Shown here: piece after piece, positions 1-9,469 of the stretch
How the letters are laid out: each line of letters opens with the position of its first letter
Numbering within the stretch: position 1 is the first letter of the stretch
NCBI RefSeq assembly: GCF_011801125.1
Contig: NZ_CP046171.1
Coordinates: 6,882,001-6,946,000, forward strand
Length of the DNA: 64,000 nucleotides
From: Nocardia brasiliensis
GTDB taxonomy: Bacteria > Actinomycetota > Actinomycetes > Mycobacteriales > Mycobacteriaceae
Direction of reading: 5' to 3'
Notes under the pieces: model-generated
Database searches by the model: none
Seen by the model: the letters and a program-made list of their open reading frames with translations, nothing else
What the model was told of the DNA's origin: nothing
Position numbers and translations under genes: made by a program

Positions 1-98
1 GGGGCGCCACACACCAACTAGATCGTGATCGACTCCGCCCGGGCCGTACCACCCGACGCGGCACCCGTGGCACGCTCCCGCCGATCCGGGGGCACCCA

Positions 99-132
99 CC
101 GGCCGACGGTTCCTCGAGAAACCGTCGGCCGG
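99..132 (-). terminator. Hairpin after the P450 gene
   Basis: A perfect 13-bp stem (99-111 pairs with 120-132) has an 8-nt loop. It lies 38 bp past the stop codon of the minus-strand P450 gene. No run of T follows on the minus strand, so termination is inferred from the hairpin alone. Confidence 0.5.
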
Positions 133-169
133 TTCGCGTTTCACCGCAGGGAGCGGCGCTGGACAGGAC

Positions 170-1426
170 TTAGGGCACAGGTAGCGGCGGCGCGGCCGGA
201 AAGGTGACCGGCAGGGCCGTCACCGCCCGATGGAACGGACCGGGCCGCCAGACCAGATCGCCAGGACGCACCGCGAGACCGATCTCGGGCAAGGCGTCCA
301 AGAGCTGGTCGATGGCATCCTGCGCGATCAGATAGGCCAGCGAACTGGCCGGGCACACGTGCGGTCCGGCGCCCCAGGCCAGATGGGATCGGTTGCCCGC
401 GTATTGGTTCCCGGCGATCGCCGGATCGGTGTTGCACGCGGTCATGCTGATCACCACCGGCTGATGGGCGGGCAACCAGACGTCGTCGATCAGGATCGGC
501 TGGCGCGGAAAGCTGATGCAGAAATTCGCCATCGGGGGATCGTTGAACAGCACCTCGTCCAACGCGTCCCGGGTGGACAGGCTGCCGCCGAGCACGCTGC
601 CGCCGAAGCGCTCGTCGGTGAGAATCAGCAGCAGGGTGTTGACGATCAGATTCTGTTGCGGCTCGATGCCCGCGCCGTACAGCGTCGCCAGCTGGTGCAC
701 CATCTCGGTATCGGTCAGCTCGGCCGGATGGCGCAGCATTCGGGTGGTCACGTCGTCGCCGGGCGCCGTGCGTTTACGCTGCGCCAATTCCTGCAGCGCG
801 GCGACGAGCATCTTGTTCCCCCGGTCGGCGTCGACCCCCTCGAAGATCGCCGCCATACCGGTCGCGGCCTGCTGCGCGATTTCGGCGGGACAGCCGAGCA
901 GCGCGTTCAATACCGCGAACGCGAGCGGAAAAGCGTACTGGCGCACCAAGTCCGCCGACCCGTCCATGCAGAACTCGTTGATCAGCGGTATCGCGATCTC
1001 GGCCACCGTGTCGTGCAGGCCGTACTGATCAACCTTGTCCAGGCCCGCGAGATTCACCTGCCGATACCGCGCGTGTTCGGCGCCGGCGCTGCGCAGCGCG
1101 TTCGGCCGCCACTGCATCATCGGCAATACCGGGCAATCGGAGGCGACATTCTGCTGCCAGGCTCGCGGGTCGGCCGGAAAATGGTCCGGGTCGTTGAAGA
1201 TCCGCACCGCGGTGTAATACCCGATCACCAAGGTGGCGGGTACCCCGGCGGCCAGCTCGACCGGCACCAGTGACCCGTACCGCTCGCGCATCCGCCGATA
1301 GGCGTCGTGCGGGTCGGCGGCGAACTCCGGTGAATACAACGACACCCGTGGGCCGTCGTGATCAATGGGGGAACCGTGCGGTGCGGGACCGGACCGGCTC
1401 TCTGCCGCGGGCGGGGGCAACGTCAT
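170..1426 (-). CDS. Cytochrome P450, CYP157-like, lacking the ExxR motif
   Basis: Protein of 418 aa read from the ATG at 1426; the frame stays open upstream but that extension does not look P450-like. The haem-binding loop is clear near the C-terminus (WGAGPHVCPA, with Cys as the iron ligand). Two normally conserved motifs are altered. The I-helix reads GAGIEPQQ, with Pro where the proton-relay Thr normally sits. The K-helix ExxR reads EVLF (in DALDEVLFNDPP), so the Arg is replaced by Phe. Loss of ExxR is known for the CYP157 family of Streptomyces, whose members are often encoded in conservons. The gene stands alone here, 42 kb from the conservon in this window. No ferredoxin gene is adjacent, and the substrate is unknown. 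Confidence 0.85.
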   Translation of the reverse strand: MTLPPPAAESRSGPAPHGSPIDHDGPRVSLYSPEFAADPHDAYRRMRERYGSLVPVELAAGVPATLVIGYYTAVRIFNDPDHFPADPRAWQQNVASDCPVLPMMQWRPNALRSAGAEHARYRQVNLAGLDKVDQYGLHDTVAEIAIPLINEFCMDGSADLVRQYAFPLAFAVLNALLGCPAEIAQQAATGMAAIFEGVDADRGNKMLVAALQELAQRKRTAPGDDVTTRMLRHPAELTDTEMVHQLATLYGAGIEPQQNLIVNTLLLILTDERFGGSVLGGSLSTRDALDEVLFNDPPMANFCISFPRQPILIDDVWLPAHQPVVISMTACNTDPAIAGNQYAGNRSHLAWGAGPHVCPASSLAYLIAQDAIDQLLDALPEIGLAVRPGDLVWRPGPFHRAVTALPVTFPAAPPLPVP

Positions 1427-1737
1427 TGCGCAGACTCCAGGCGTTCGTTCTACCAGCCTCGTGAGAGTAGGCAGCAAACTGTTCGGCTGTGTCGGAAACC
1501 GCCGACAAACGGCCGTGGGAAGCGTGAATCCGTTCCGGGCAGAAAGACATTGACGCACCGGCCGCCGGAGACATTTTCCGCCGCCACTCCGGCCGACATG
1601 TTTGCCACCGCCGCACCGCGATGGTTCTATTGGGCCGCGCCGAATGGTTGTGGCCCGACATCTGATGACGGACTTGGCATCGAGGCAGCCGATCTGCTGA
1701 GCAGACCTGTTGTGTCGGCGAAAGGAACCGTGCCTCG
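1427..1737. other. Divergent intergenic region
   Basis: 311 bp separate the P450 gene (leftward) from the lipase gene (rightward), so both promoters should lie here. A likely ribosome binding site (GAAAGGAA) precedes the lipase ATG. I see no clear operator palindrome. Confidence 0.4.
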
Positions 1738-2658
1738 ATGGCTACCCTTCGGTGTCGCTGGGGTGTTGCCGAACTCGCTGCGTGCCTCGCGGTGCTGCTC
1801 GCCGCCGCGCCGGCGGCCGCCGAAACCGACGCGGACTGGACCGTACCGCCCACCGGTGCGAACGACTGGTCCTGCGCGCCAGCGACGGCCTATCCGCAGC
1901 CCGTCCTGCTCGTGCACGGGACCTGGGACAACCAGAGCGCCTGGGACACCCTCGCCCCGCAGCTGAAAGCGCATGGCGTGTGCGTATTCTCGCTCAATTA
2001 CGGGCACGCGCCGACCAGCATGCGCGGGTCGGTGCCCGGCGTGTTCGGCACCGCCGACATCCGGACCTCGGCCAAGGAGTTCGCCGCGTTCGTCGCCAAG
2101 GTGCGCGCCGCCACCGGCGCGGCGCGGGTGGATATCGTCGCCCACTCCCAGGGCGGCCCGCTGGTGCGGCAGTACCTTCGCTTCGACGGCGGCGCCGACC
2201 GCCTCGACCCGTCCCGCAACCTGGTCGACCACCTCGTCACCATCGCCGCCACCCACCACGGCACCACCGCGGACGGCCTCGGCTATCTCCTACCCACCGG
2301 CAGTGCCGCCGCGCTGTCGGACAGCATGATCGCCAGAGTGCTCGGCACCGCGGCGGCCCAGCAGCTGGCGACCAGCGAATTCCTGCGCACGCTCAACGCC
2401 GGGGGCGACACCGAACCGGGTATCCACTACACCGCGATCGCGACCCGGGTCGACCATGTGGTCACGCCGCCGGAAGCGACGTTTCTGCGCGCGGGGGTCG
2501 GCGCCACCGTCGACAATGTCTGGGTGCAGGACGTGTGCCCCACCGACACTTATCACCACGGCATTCTGCCGCACTCGCCCGCCGTCGCCTATTTGGTGCA
2601 CAAAGCGCTCGGATTGCCGTTTTCCGCTGATCCGTGCCCGGTCGAACAATCGGAATAA
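1738..2658 (+). CDS. Secreted triacylglycerol lipase/esterase
   Basis: Protein of 306 aa with an alpha/beta-hydrolase fold. A signal peptide is visible (hydrophobic residues 10-27, ending in AAPAAAE), so the enzyme should be exported. The oxyanion-side motif is VLLVHGTWDN (about residues 57-66) and the nucleophile elbow is AHSQGG, giving the catalytic Ser. A His in the DTYHHG segment near the C-terminus is the likely triad His. Length and motif order fit actinobacterial class-2 lipases that cleave ester bonds of fatty acids outside the cell. The ATG is preceded by GAAAGGAA. It is probably monocistronic, with no chaperone gene beside it. Confidence 0.85.
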   Translation: MATLRCRWGVAELAACLAVLLAAAPAAAETDADWTVPPTGANDWSCAPATAYPQPVLLVHGTWDNQSAWDTLAPQLKAHGVCVFSLNYGHAPTSMRGSVPGVFGTADIRTSAKEFAAFVAKVRAATGAARVDIVAHSQGGPLVRQYLRFDGGADRLDPSRNLVDHLVTIAATHHGTTADGLGYLLPTGSAAALSDSMIARVLGTAAAQQLATSEFLRTLNAGGDTEPGIHYTAIATRVDHVVTPPEATFLRAGVGATVDNVWVQDVCPTDTYHHGILPHSPAVAYLVHKALGLPFSADPCPVEQSE

Positions 2659-2826
2659 CGCCGTCCCGATCCCCCAATCCGAGGGGCGCAAACCAGACCG
2701 AGAACCCGGTTTGAACAGGCGAAACACCGTATGGACACGCCGAATGGGCGCGCGCATCATGATGCTACGTCCGGTGCCGTTTGTCGGGGGACCGTCAAAG
2801 GAAACCCGCACGGATTGGAAAGACCC

Positions 2827-3381
2827 ATGTTCATCAGGACCCTGTCTATCAAGAAATTGGTGGCGACCGCGGTATTCGCCGTGGCGGCCACCGGAATCAC
2901 CATGGCGACGGCACACGGCGAAGCCGAATTGGCCGATATCAGCGTCAGCGCCGTGGACGGCCCCATCGGCTACACGACCACCCTCGCGGCCGATCACTCC
3001 GCGGCCACGGTCACCCTGGCCTCCGGCCGGTTCGTCCTGACCCCGGACACGGTCCAGGTGGTCGCCGACGACGGCGCGGTGGTCGGCGCGATTCCGACCA
3101 CATTGCGGGTGGATGTGGGTCGAACCCTTTCCGTCACACCGGCTTTGGCCAATGACACGACACTGACCCTGACTCCGGTCGGCGGACCGACGCCGGTCGC
3201 GGCCAGCTCGCATGACCTGCCGTTCATGCACACCGTCGGCGGCGGTGGCGCCATCCTGGCCGGCGCGGTCGTCGGCTGCGTGGTCGGCGTCCTGATCGGG
3301 ATCTGGTTCTTCCTGGTCGGCGCGCTCTTCGGATGCGCCATCGGTGCCGCCATCGGCGGGTTCATCGGCGCGGTGTCGTAG
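2827..3381 (+). CDS. Secreted or membrane-anchored protein, DUF8020-like
   Basis: Protein of 184 aa from the ATG at 2827, chosen because GGAAAG lies just upstream and a signal peptide follows at once (MFIRTLSIKK then a hydrophobic stretch to about residue 30). The middle is rich in Val and Thr and looks like a beta-sandwich. The C-terminal 55 residues are a Gly/Ala-rich hydrophobic hairpin with small-residue repeats and charged residues absent, suggesting two membrane-spanning or membrane-inserting helices. This layout is common among nocardial proteins annotated DUF8020. Function is unknown, and I recognise no catalytic residue. Confidence 0.65.
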   Translation: MFIRTLSIKKLVATAVFAVAATGITMATAHGEAELADISVSAVDGPIGYTTTLAADHSAATVTLASGRFVLTPDTVQVVADDGAVVGAIPTTLRVDVGRTLSVTPALANDTTLTLTPVGGPTPVAASSHDLPFMHTVGGGGAILAGAVVGCVVGVLIGIWFFLVGALFGCAIGAAIGGFIGAVS

Positions 3382-3404
3382 CGGCCGTTCCCTGTCCCCG
3401 CTCA

Positions 3405-3436
3405 GCAGCCGGGTCCGGTACGCCGGACCCGGCTGC
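3405..3436. terminator. Bidirectional hairpin terminator
   Basis: A perfect 14-bp stem (3405-3418 with 3423-3436) has a TACG loop. It sits between the stop codons of two convergent genes and probably serves both. Confidence 0.65.
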
Positions 3437-3437
3437 G

Positions 3438-4028
3438 CTACCCGCAGTACTCGCAGGCGCCGCTGGCCGGAAGCTGGATGAAGCACTGCGCGCAGACCGC
3501 GGGACGCGTCGGCTGCGGCTTGGCCTCGGCCTGCACGGCGGTGCTCACCGACCGCTTGCCCGCCACCTTCGGCGTCAGCGGCGGCACACCCATCTCCGCG
3601 GGCATGGCCGCGCCGTGGAATTCGTAGCACTGCCACCGGGCGTAGGCGGCGTGCGTCTCGAGATCGTTCGGGATCGGCAGACCCGCGAGTTCGAGCACGT
3701 ACTTGTAGGTGTCGCCGACGGTGTGGTTGCGGCGCACGCACAGCGCGGTGAGCGGCGGCTCGCCCGCCTTGTGGCAGCGCCGGGCGATCTTGCGCAGGAT
3801 CGCGTCCATCCACGTGCGGGTCGGCGCGGCGGTGTGCACACCCGAAGCCTCCTGCACCCGCTCGGCCAGCTCGTTCACCGTGATGAAATGCCCGTACCCC
3901 GTGGCGATTTCCGAAAGTTCCGCGTGCGCGGCCAAGGCCCACGCCACCGTCGCCTCACGCAACGACACCGCGGCGCCGTCACCCGCCCGCCATGCTCCCG
4001 CCGTCGTGGGTACCGAATTCCTGATCAC
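3438..4028 (-). CDS. Hypothetical protein with C-terminal zinc ribbon
   Basis: Protein of 196 aa, mostly helical and charged. The last 20 residues hold two CxxC pairs (CAQC and CEYC), a likely structural zinc ribbon. The sequence around residues 25-110, with conserved-looking HFITVNELAERV and RRNHTVGDTYKYV segments, recalls small helix-turn-helix-like proteins of mycolata, but I cannot name the family. A later start near SLREATVAWAL is possible. It ends 2 bp from the shared terminator and is convergent with the secreted protein gene before it. Confidence 0.6.
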   Translation of the reverse strand: MIRNSVPTTAGAWRAGDGAAVSLREATVAWALAAHAELSEIATGYGHFITVNELAERVQEASGVHTAAPTRTWMDAILRKIARRCHKAGEPPLTALCVRRNHTVGDTYKYVLELAGLPIPNDLETHAAYARWQCYEFHGAAMPAEMGVPPLTPKVAGKRSVSTAVQAEAKPQPTRPAVCAQCFIQLPASGACEYCG

Positions 4029-4312
4029 CGGACCAAGTTATCGCGCCGCCCCCGGAACCGACGAATGGCCTGGCAGCGCGTCGCGCACGAGGTTGCGCGG
4101 GGATCGCCGGAGCGGTCTGGCTCACGCTCGGCGCCGATGTGTGATCACCGCCGTTTCCTGTGAGCCAGGCCGCTGCCGGCGGCTACGGCTCGGGCCGGTG
4201 CGCCCACTCCCGAATCGCGCCGTGCGGCCCGCATTGCCACCGCACCCGCGCCCGGTTGCTCGCCGCGCCGAATGCGCTTGTCCGCCATGGCAGAACGCAC
4301 TACCGTGCCGAT

Positions 4313-4969
4313 GTGGACCTCTTCTCCCACGCCTGGACGGCGTTGCGCTCGGCGGTCGCCGAGCTCCGAGACGAAGACTTCGCCGCACCATCCGGGTGCA
4401 CCGGCTGGTTAGTGCGGGATCTGGTGTGCCACTTGATTATCGACGCGCAAGACGTCCTGATCACCCTGGTGACGCCCGCGGACGACGAGCCGACTCGCGA
4501 CGCGGTGACCTACTGGGCCGTCGCCGAGACCCCACCGACCGGCGACGACCCGCTCGACGCGCTGATCGTCCGGTTGGCCGCCGCCTACGAGCAGCCCCAG
4601 CTGCTCTGGCTGCACCTCGACGACGTCGGCTCCGCCGCCGGTCGCGCCGCCGACCTCGCCGACCCGAACCAGCTGATCAGCACCCAGGGCCAGGTCCTGT
4701 CCACCGCCGACTACCTCGATGCCTACGTGCTCGAGTGGACCCTGCACCACCTCGACCTGGTCGCCCATCTCCCCGACGTCACACGGCCGCCCGAGGCGGG
4801 ACTCGCCCGCACCCGCGCGCTGCTCGAGCAGATCGCGGGCGGTGCCTTCCCCGCCTCGTTCACCGATACCGACGCGCTGCTGATCGGGACCGGACGCCGC
4901 GCCGCGACCGAGGCCGAGCAGGCCGAACTCGGCGAGCTCGCCGCGAAGCTACCCCTCATCCTCGGGTAG
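4313..4969 (+). CDS. Maleylpyruvate isomerase N-terminal (DinB-like) family protein
   Basis: Protein of 218 aa from the GTG at 4313; the in-frame codons upstream give a Cys/His/Arg-rich, unlikely leader. It starts with a DinB-type helix bundle (HAWTALRSAVAELRDEDF, then GWLVRDLVCHLI, where His is a likely metal ligand) and carries EWTLHHLDL later, the second part of the usual three-His site. Members use mycothiol as cofactor in thiol-dependent isomerisation or detoxification. Substrate is unknown. It is convergent with the alkene reductase remnant, 7 bp away. Confidence 0.7.
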   Translation: MDLFSHAWTALRSAVAELRDEDFAAPSGCTGWLVRDLVCHLIIDAQDVLITLVTPADDEPTRDAVTYWAVAETPPTGDDPLDALIVRLAAAYEQPQLLWLHLDDVGSAAGRAADLADPNQLISTQGQVLSTADYLDAYVLEWTLHHLDLVAHLPDVTRPPEAGLARTRALLEQIAGGAFPASFTDTDALLIGTGRRAATEAEQAELGELAAKLPLILG

Positions 4970-4976
4970 CCGGCGC

Positions 4977-6043
<1,067 letters not shown>

Positions 6044-6097
6044 AGTGATTTCCTTTGCGGTAGTCGCGATTTCGAACCCCGCTGACTACGCTAAAAG

Positions 6098-6113
6098 CTG
6101 ACGCTGACGTCAG
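6098..6113. promoter_or_regulatory. MerR-type operator between alkene reductase and merR
   Basis: The inverted repeat CTGACG-CTGA-CGTCAG lies in the divergent 108-bp intergenic region. On the minus strand it sits between a -35-like TTGCCT and a -10-like TAGCGT about 20 bp apart. That over-long spacer is typical of MerR-activated promoters, so the regulator would act on the reductase promoter. Confidence 0.6.
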
Positions 6114-6151
6114 AGGCAAGTCGACGTGAGCCAGATCACCGGGAGTGAACC

Positions 6152-6523
6152 ATGCGGATAGGCCAACTCGCCGCCAGGACAGGGGTCAGCGTGCGGGCGC
6201 TGCGCTACTACGAGGAGCATCACCTACTCACCGCCGAGCGCACCCCCAGCGGACAGCGCGTCTACGGCGAGGCCGCGGTGCGCCGCGTCGAAATGATCCA
6301 GCGGCTCTACGGCGCCGGGCTGTCGAGCAAGTCGATCCGGTACATCATGCCGTGCATGGCTTCCGGGGACTCTTCCCCGGAACTCGTGGATTATCTTGTG
6401 GCCGAACGGGATCGGATCGACCGGCAGATCGTCGAGCTGCAACAGACCCGCGACGAACTCACCGTGTTCATCACCAACGCGGCCGAGTCGGCGGTCACCG
6501 GCATATCCTGCGCGCCCCAGTAG
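6152..6523 (+). CDS. MerR family transcriptional regulator
   Basis: Protein of 123 aa. The winged helix-turn-helix is at residues 1-70 (MRIGQLAARTGVSVRALRYY, then the wing with SGQRVY), followed by a dimerising coiled coil (DYLVAERDRIDRQIVELQQ). The C-terminus holds only one Cys and no metal-binding cluster, so it is not a mercury or copper sensor. In actinobacteria this subtype commonly controls an adjacent reductase, and here it is divergent from the alkene reductase with a palindrome in the shared promoter. Electrophile or redox sensing is inferred. Confidence 0.85.
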   Translation: MRIGQLAARTGVSVRALRYYEEHHLLTAERTPSGQRVYGEAAVRRVEMIQRLYGAGLSSKSIRYIMPCMASGDSSPELVDYLVAERDRIDRQIVELQQTRDELTVFITNAAESAVTGISCAPQ

Positions 6524-6593
6524 CGGTTTACCTGCCGTTCTCGAAGACCGTGCGATGGTGTCACGTCCGCGGGCGACCGACCCCGGAACGGAC

Positions 6594-6626
6594 AAAAGCC
6601 CCGCACCCCAACGGGTGCGAGGCTTT
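6594..6626 (-). terminator. Intrinsic terminator of the cold-shock gene
   Basis: Read on the minus strand, a GC-rich stem (GCCTCGCACCC pairing with GGGTGCGGGGC) is followed by TTTT. It lies just past the stop codon of the cold-shock gene. Confidence 0.8.
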
Positions 6627-6640
6627 CCTACCTGCGTAGA

Positions 6641-6844
6641 TCAGATAGCGCGAACGTCCTGGGCCTGGGGGCCCTTCTGTCCCTGGCCGACCTCGAACTC
6701 CACGCGCTGTCCTTCTTCAAGGGACTTGAAGCCCGAGCCGGAAACAGCGGAGTAGTGCACGAACACGTCAGCGCCGCCACCGTCTTGCGCGATGAAGCCG
6801 AAGCCTTTTTCAGCGTTGAACCATTTCACAGTGCCTTGCGTCAT
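6641..6844 (-). CDS. cspA: Cold-shock protein, CspA family
   Basis: Protein of 67 aa covering a single cold-shock domain. Both RNA-binding motifs are intact: RNP1 as KGFGFIA and RNP2 as VFVHYSAV. It starts [14 protein letters not shown], as in mycobacterial CspA. The protein binds single-stranded nucleic acid and melts RNA secondary structure. A leader of unknown length lies in the 200-bp gap upstream, and a strong terminator follows. It is monocistronic. Confidence 0.95.
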   Translation of the reverse strand: MTQGTVKWFNAEKGFGFIAQDGGGADVFVHYSAVSGSGFKSLEEGQRVEFEVGQGQKGPQAQDVRAI

Positions 6845-7042
6845 TACTTTACTTCACACTTTTCTGTAGATGAGCCGAGCAAATCACTGCGATAAGCCTG
6901 GTCTCACCCGACAACCATCGCACGTCTTCCTGAGAAAATCCCAAATTGTGAGCCAGCCAACCCCCGGCCGCTGCCGGGCCCGAGGGCAAAACACCAGGTT
7001 GGAGTCGCGATCGAGGCCGTGATGCGGCAGGGTGATTCCACC

Positions 7043-7783
7043 ATGACCGACTACGACGATCCCCCGCTGCCGAGCAGGTGGCGCCACGGCGCCCGGCTGG
7101 CACTGTGCGTCGCGTTCCTGCTCGGATTGTTCTATCTGGTCGCCATCGCCCGGGTCGTCGACGTCGCGGGCGTGCGCGACGCGATCGGTGCGACCGGCCC
7201 GGCCGCACCGCTGCTCTACGCCGCGGCGGCGGCACTGCTCGGCGCCGTCTTCGTGCCGGGACCCATTCTGGCCGCGGGTAGCGGGCTGCTGTTCGGTCCG
7301 GTGCTCGGCACCTTCGTCACGTTGGGCGCGGTGGTCGGCACGGCAACGACCGCGAGCTTTCTCGGCAGACGCGCGGGACGCGACAGCGCCCGCGCCCTGC
7401 TCGGTGCCGACCGCGCCGACCGCATCGACGCCGCCGTCGAGCGCGGTGGCCTCTGGGCGGTGGTCGGGCAGCGGTTCGTGCCGGGCATTTCGGATGCGCT
7501 GGCGTCGTATGTCTTCGGCGCGTTCGGAGTTCCGTTGTGGCAGATGGCCGTCGGCGCGTTCATCGGCTCGGCGCCGCGCGCCTTCGTCTACACCGCGCTC
7601 GGCGCGTCGATCGGCGATCTGTCGGCGCCCCTGGCCTACACCGCGATCGCGGTGTGGTGCGTGGTGGCCGTGCTCGGCGCCTTCGCCGCGCACCGCGGCT
7701 TGCGGACCTGGCGCGACCACAGCCGCGCCGGGGCGTCGGCGCGGGACGCGGCCGACGACACCGACCGGCCCGAGAGTCACTAA
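7043..7783 (+). CDS. TVP38/TMEM64 family membrane protein
   Basis: Protein of 246 aa from the ATG at 7043, chosen for AGGG about 12 bp upstream; an ATG at 7022 and a GTG at 7019 are alternatives. Six or so hydrophobic segments are seen. The VTT-domain hallmark is at residues 75-110: a Pro/Gly-rich re-entrant loop (FVPGPILAAGSGLLFGP) followed by FLGRRAGRDSAR, and later QRFVPGISDALASYVFG. DedA/VTT proteins are thought to move phospholipids between leaflets. Its stop overlaps that of the convergent D,D-carboxypeptidase gene by 4 bp. Confidence 0.85.
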   Translation: MTDYDDPPLPSRWRHGARLALCVAFLLGLFYLVAIARVVDVAGVRDAIGATGPAAPLLYAAAAALLGAVFVPGPILAAGSGLLFGPVLGTFVTLGAVVGTATTASFLGRRAGRDSARALLGADRADRIDAAVERGGLWAVVGQRFVPGISDALASYVFGAFGVPLWQMAVGAFIGSAPRAFVYTALGASIGDLSAPLAYTAIAVWCVVAVLGAFAAHRGLRTWRDHSRAGASARDAADDTDRPESH

Positions 7784-8691
7784 CCGATCGGCAGCACGCT
7801 GAAGATGGGGTGATAGACCCAATCCAGGATGCGCTGCGCGTCGTCCTTCGCGGCGACGGCGCCGTAGGGCGAGCTGTGCAGAACCACGCCGATCAACGGT
7901 ATTCCGGCCCGAACGGTGTGGAACAGCAAGCAGGTTCCCGCCGCGTTGGTGTATCCGGTCTTGATGCCCGAGGCCCCGGGATACTGCCCGAGCAGCAGGT
8001 TCGTGGTGTGCCAGACGTGCTCACGATTGCCCGGTCCCGCCGGGATGTGGTAGTCGGGCGTGCCGACGATGTCGCGCAGGACCGGCTGCCGGATCGTGCG
8101 CAGCCCGAGTGCGATCAGGTCCGCCGGAGTCGAGTAGGTGGCATCGTCCGTCGGCGTCGGCAAACCACTGGGGTCGGCGAAAAACGTTCCGGTCAAACCC
8201 ATTTGCCGTGCGAGACCGTTCATCCGCGCCAGGAAGCCCGTTTGGCCGGGCCCGAAGGCCTCGGCGAGGGTGTAGGCAGCGTCGCAGCCCGACGGCAGCA
8301 TCAGCGCGTAAAGCAGCTGACGCGCGGTGAGCACCTCGCCGGGGGCCAGGCCCGCGGTGCTGCCGTCGTGACGGATGCAGTAGGCGATGCTCTCCGCGGG
8401 CACGGCGACCGGCCGATCGAGGTCGCCGCTCTCGGCCACGACCAGCGCCGTCATCACCTTCGCGATACTGGCGATCGGGAGCGGGGTGTTCAGCCCGCGC
8501 GACCACAGCACCGTGCCGGTGAGCCCATCGGCCAGCGCGGCCCCGGACGCCTGCACACCGTCCGGCTCCGGCGTCGTCCAGGGCAACTGGCTTTGCGCGG
8601 GAGTGGCGGCGACTCCCTGCCCGACCGCGACGAGCAGCACACCGGCGAGAACCGCTTGCAACAGTCGGGCGAATATTCGCATGGGCTGCAT
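7780..8691 (-). CDS. D-alanyl-D-alanine carboxypeptidase (peptidase S11)
   Basis: Protein of about 303 aa with a signal peptide (RIFARLLQAVLAGVLLVAVGQG). It trims the terminal D-Ala from peptidoglycan stem peptides outside the membrane. The active-site motifs are SxxK as SIAK (PIASIAKVMTAL), the second motif as SGC in LPSGCDAAYTLAE where SxN is usual, and KTG in GIKTGYTNAAG. It lacks the long C-terminal domain of PBP5 and resembles the shorter mycobacterial DacB2-like enzymes. Start candidates are 8706 (GTG), 8691 and 8682; 8691 has GGGA at a good distance. It is convergent with the TVP38 gene. Confidence 0.85.
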   Translation of the reverse strand: MQPMRIFARLLQAVLAGVLLVAVGQGVAATPAQSQLPWTTPEPDGVQASGAALADGLTGTVLWSRGLNTPLPIASIAKVMTALVVAESGDLDRPVAVPAESIAYCIRHDGSTAGLAPGEVLTARQLLYALMLPSGCDAAYTLAEAFGPGQTGFLARMNGLARQMGLTGTFFADPSGLPTPTDDATYSTPADLIALGLRTIRQPVLRDIVGTPDYHIPAGPGNREHVWHTTNLLLGQYPGASGIKTGYTNAAGTCLLFHTVRAGIPLIGVVLHSSPYGAVAAKDDAQRILDWVYHPIFSVLPIG

Positions 8692-8788
8692 TCTGCCGTT
8701 TCCCACCGACGACCAGCGGTATTTCCACGCGCGTCACCCGGGAGAAAGTTCGGCGACTCGGCCCCGCACGAAACAATTCGGCGATGAG

Positions 8789-9169
8789 CTATCCCTTGGC
8801 CGCCAAAGCGCCCGCGGTCACCTCCAAGGCCGACGCGGTGCATGCCACGACACCGATCGAGAGTTTGGCCTGCGGCGAGGTGCCCCGGGTGGTCAGCGCG
8901 CCGAAGGCATCCCATGCGTCGACGGCCGCGCTCGCCAACAGGCTTCTCGACAGCACGGAGGGGTCTGACCCGGCCGCCGACAATGTCACGGCGCCGATGA
9001 GGACCTCTCGGACGCCGAGCATCTTGTCGGTGACCCGCAATTCGGGAGTGTCACTTTTCGACCCGAAGGTGGTGGCATTGAGCAGTTTCGGAGTGAACAT
9101 ATATCCGACGCCCAGCAAAATTCGGGCTACGCTCAGCGCGGTGGACAATGGTCGAACCAACCTGTTCAT
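8789..9169 (-). CDS. Small integral membrane protein, DUF4267-like
   Basis: Protein of 126 aa starting at the ATG at 9169, which has a strong upstream AAGGGGAG. It has about four hydrophobic segments (LSTALSVARILLGVGYMF, VREVLIGAVTLSA, SLLASAAVDAWDAFGAL, KLSIGVVACTASALEVTAG) with a LGVRE motif in the middle. This is the size and pattern of actinobacterial DUF4267 proteins of unknown function. No conserved operon partner is adjacent. Confidence 0.6.
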   Translation of the reverse strand: MNRLVRPLSTALSVARILLGVGYMFTPKLLNATTFGSKSDTPELRVTDKMLGVREVLIGAVTLSAAGSDPSVLSRSLLASAAVDAWDAFGALTTRGTSPQAKLSIGVVACTASALEVTAGALAAKG

Positions 9170-9469
9170 ATTCGCAATACTCCCCTTTCGGCGCATGTCG
9201 ACGCCAGGACACGGGTATGACAATTCCGGCCAATCCACGTCCGGCACCAGGCCCAGGTCGGCCGTGAGGGCCGAGACCTGGTAGCCGTTCGAGCCGACCG
9301 CCGCGACTCGAGCGGGTGCTCGCCCAGACCGCGAGTGAAACCCACAGGCGGCACTGTCCTTACGCGCACCGGCTGACCTGCGGCGGCTACGGGGATCGGC
9401 GGTCGGCGCGGCACTTGTCGGTGCCGTCACATACCTTGAGCGCATCGTGATCGACCGGGAGGGAGAACG
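9170..9469. other. Intergenic region before the SWIM-MoxR-VWA operon
   Basis: This 300-bp divergent gap should carry the promoter for the five-gene operon to the right. I see no clear palindrome or -10/-35 pair. GAGGGAG just before 9470 is the ribosome binding site of the first gene. Confidence 0.35.

Noticed and set aside
2290..3942. A 550-codon minus-strand frame
   Set aside because: It runs through two convincing plus-strand secreted protein genes and part of a minus-strand gene in another frame, has no motif, and crosses a terminator hairpin.
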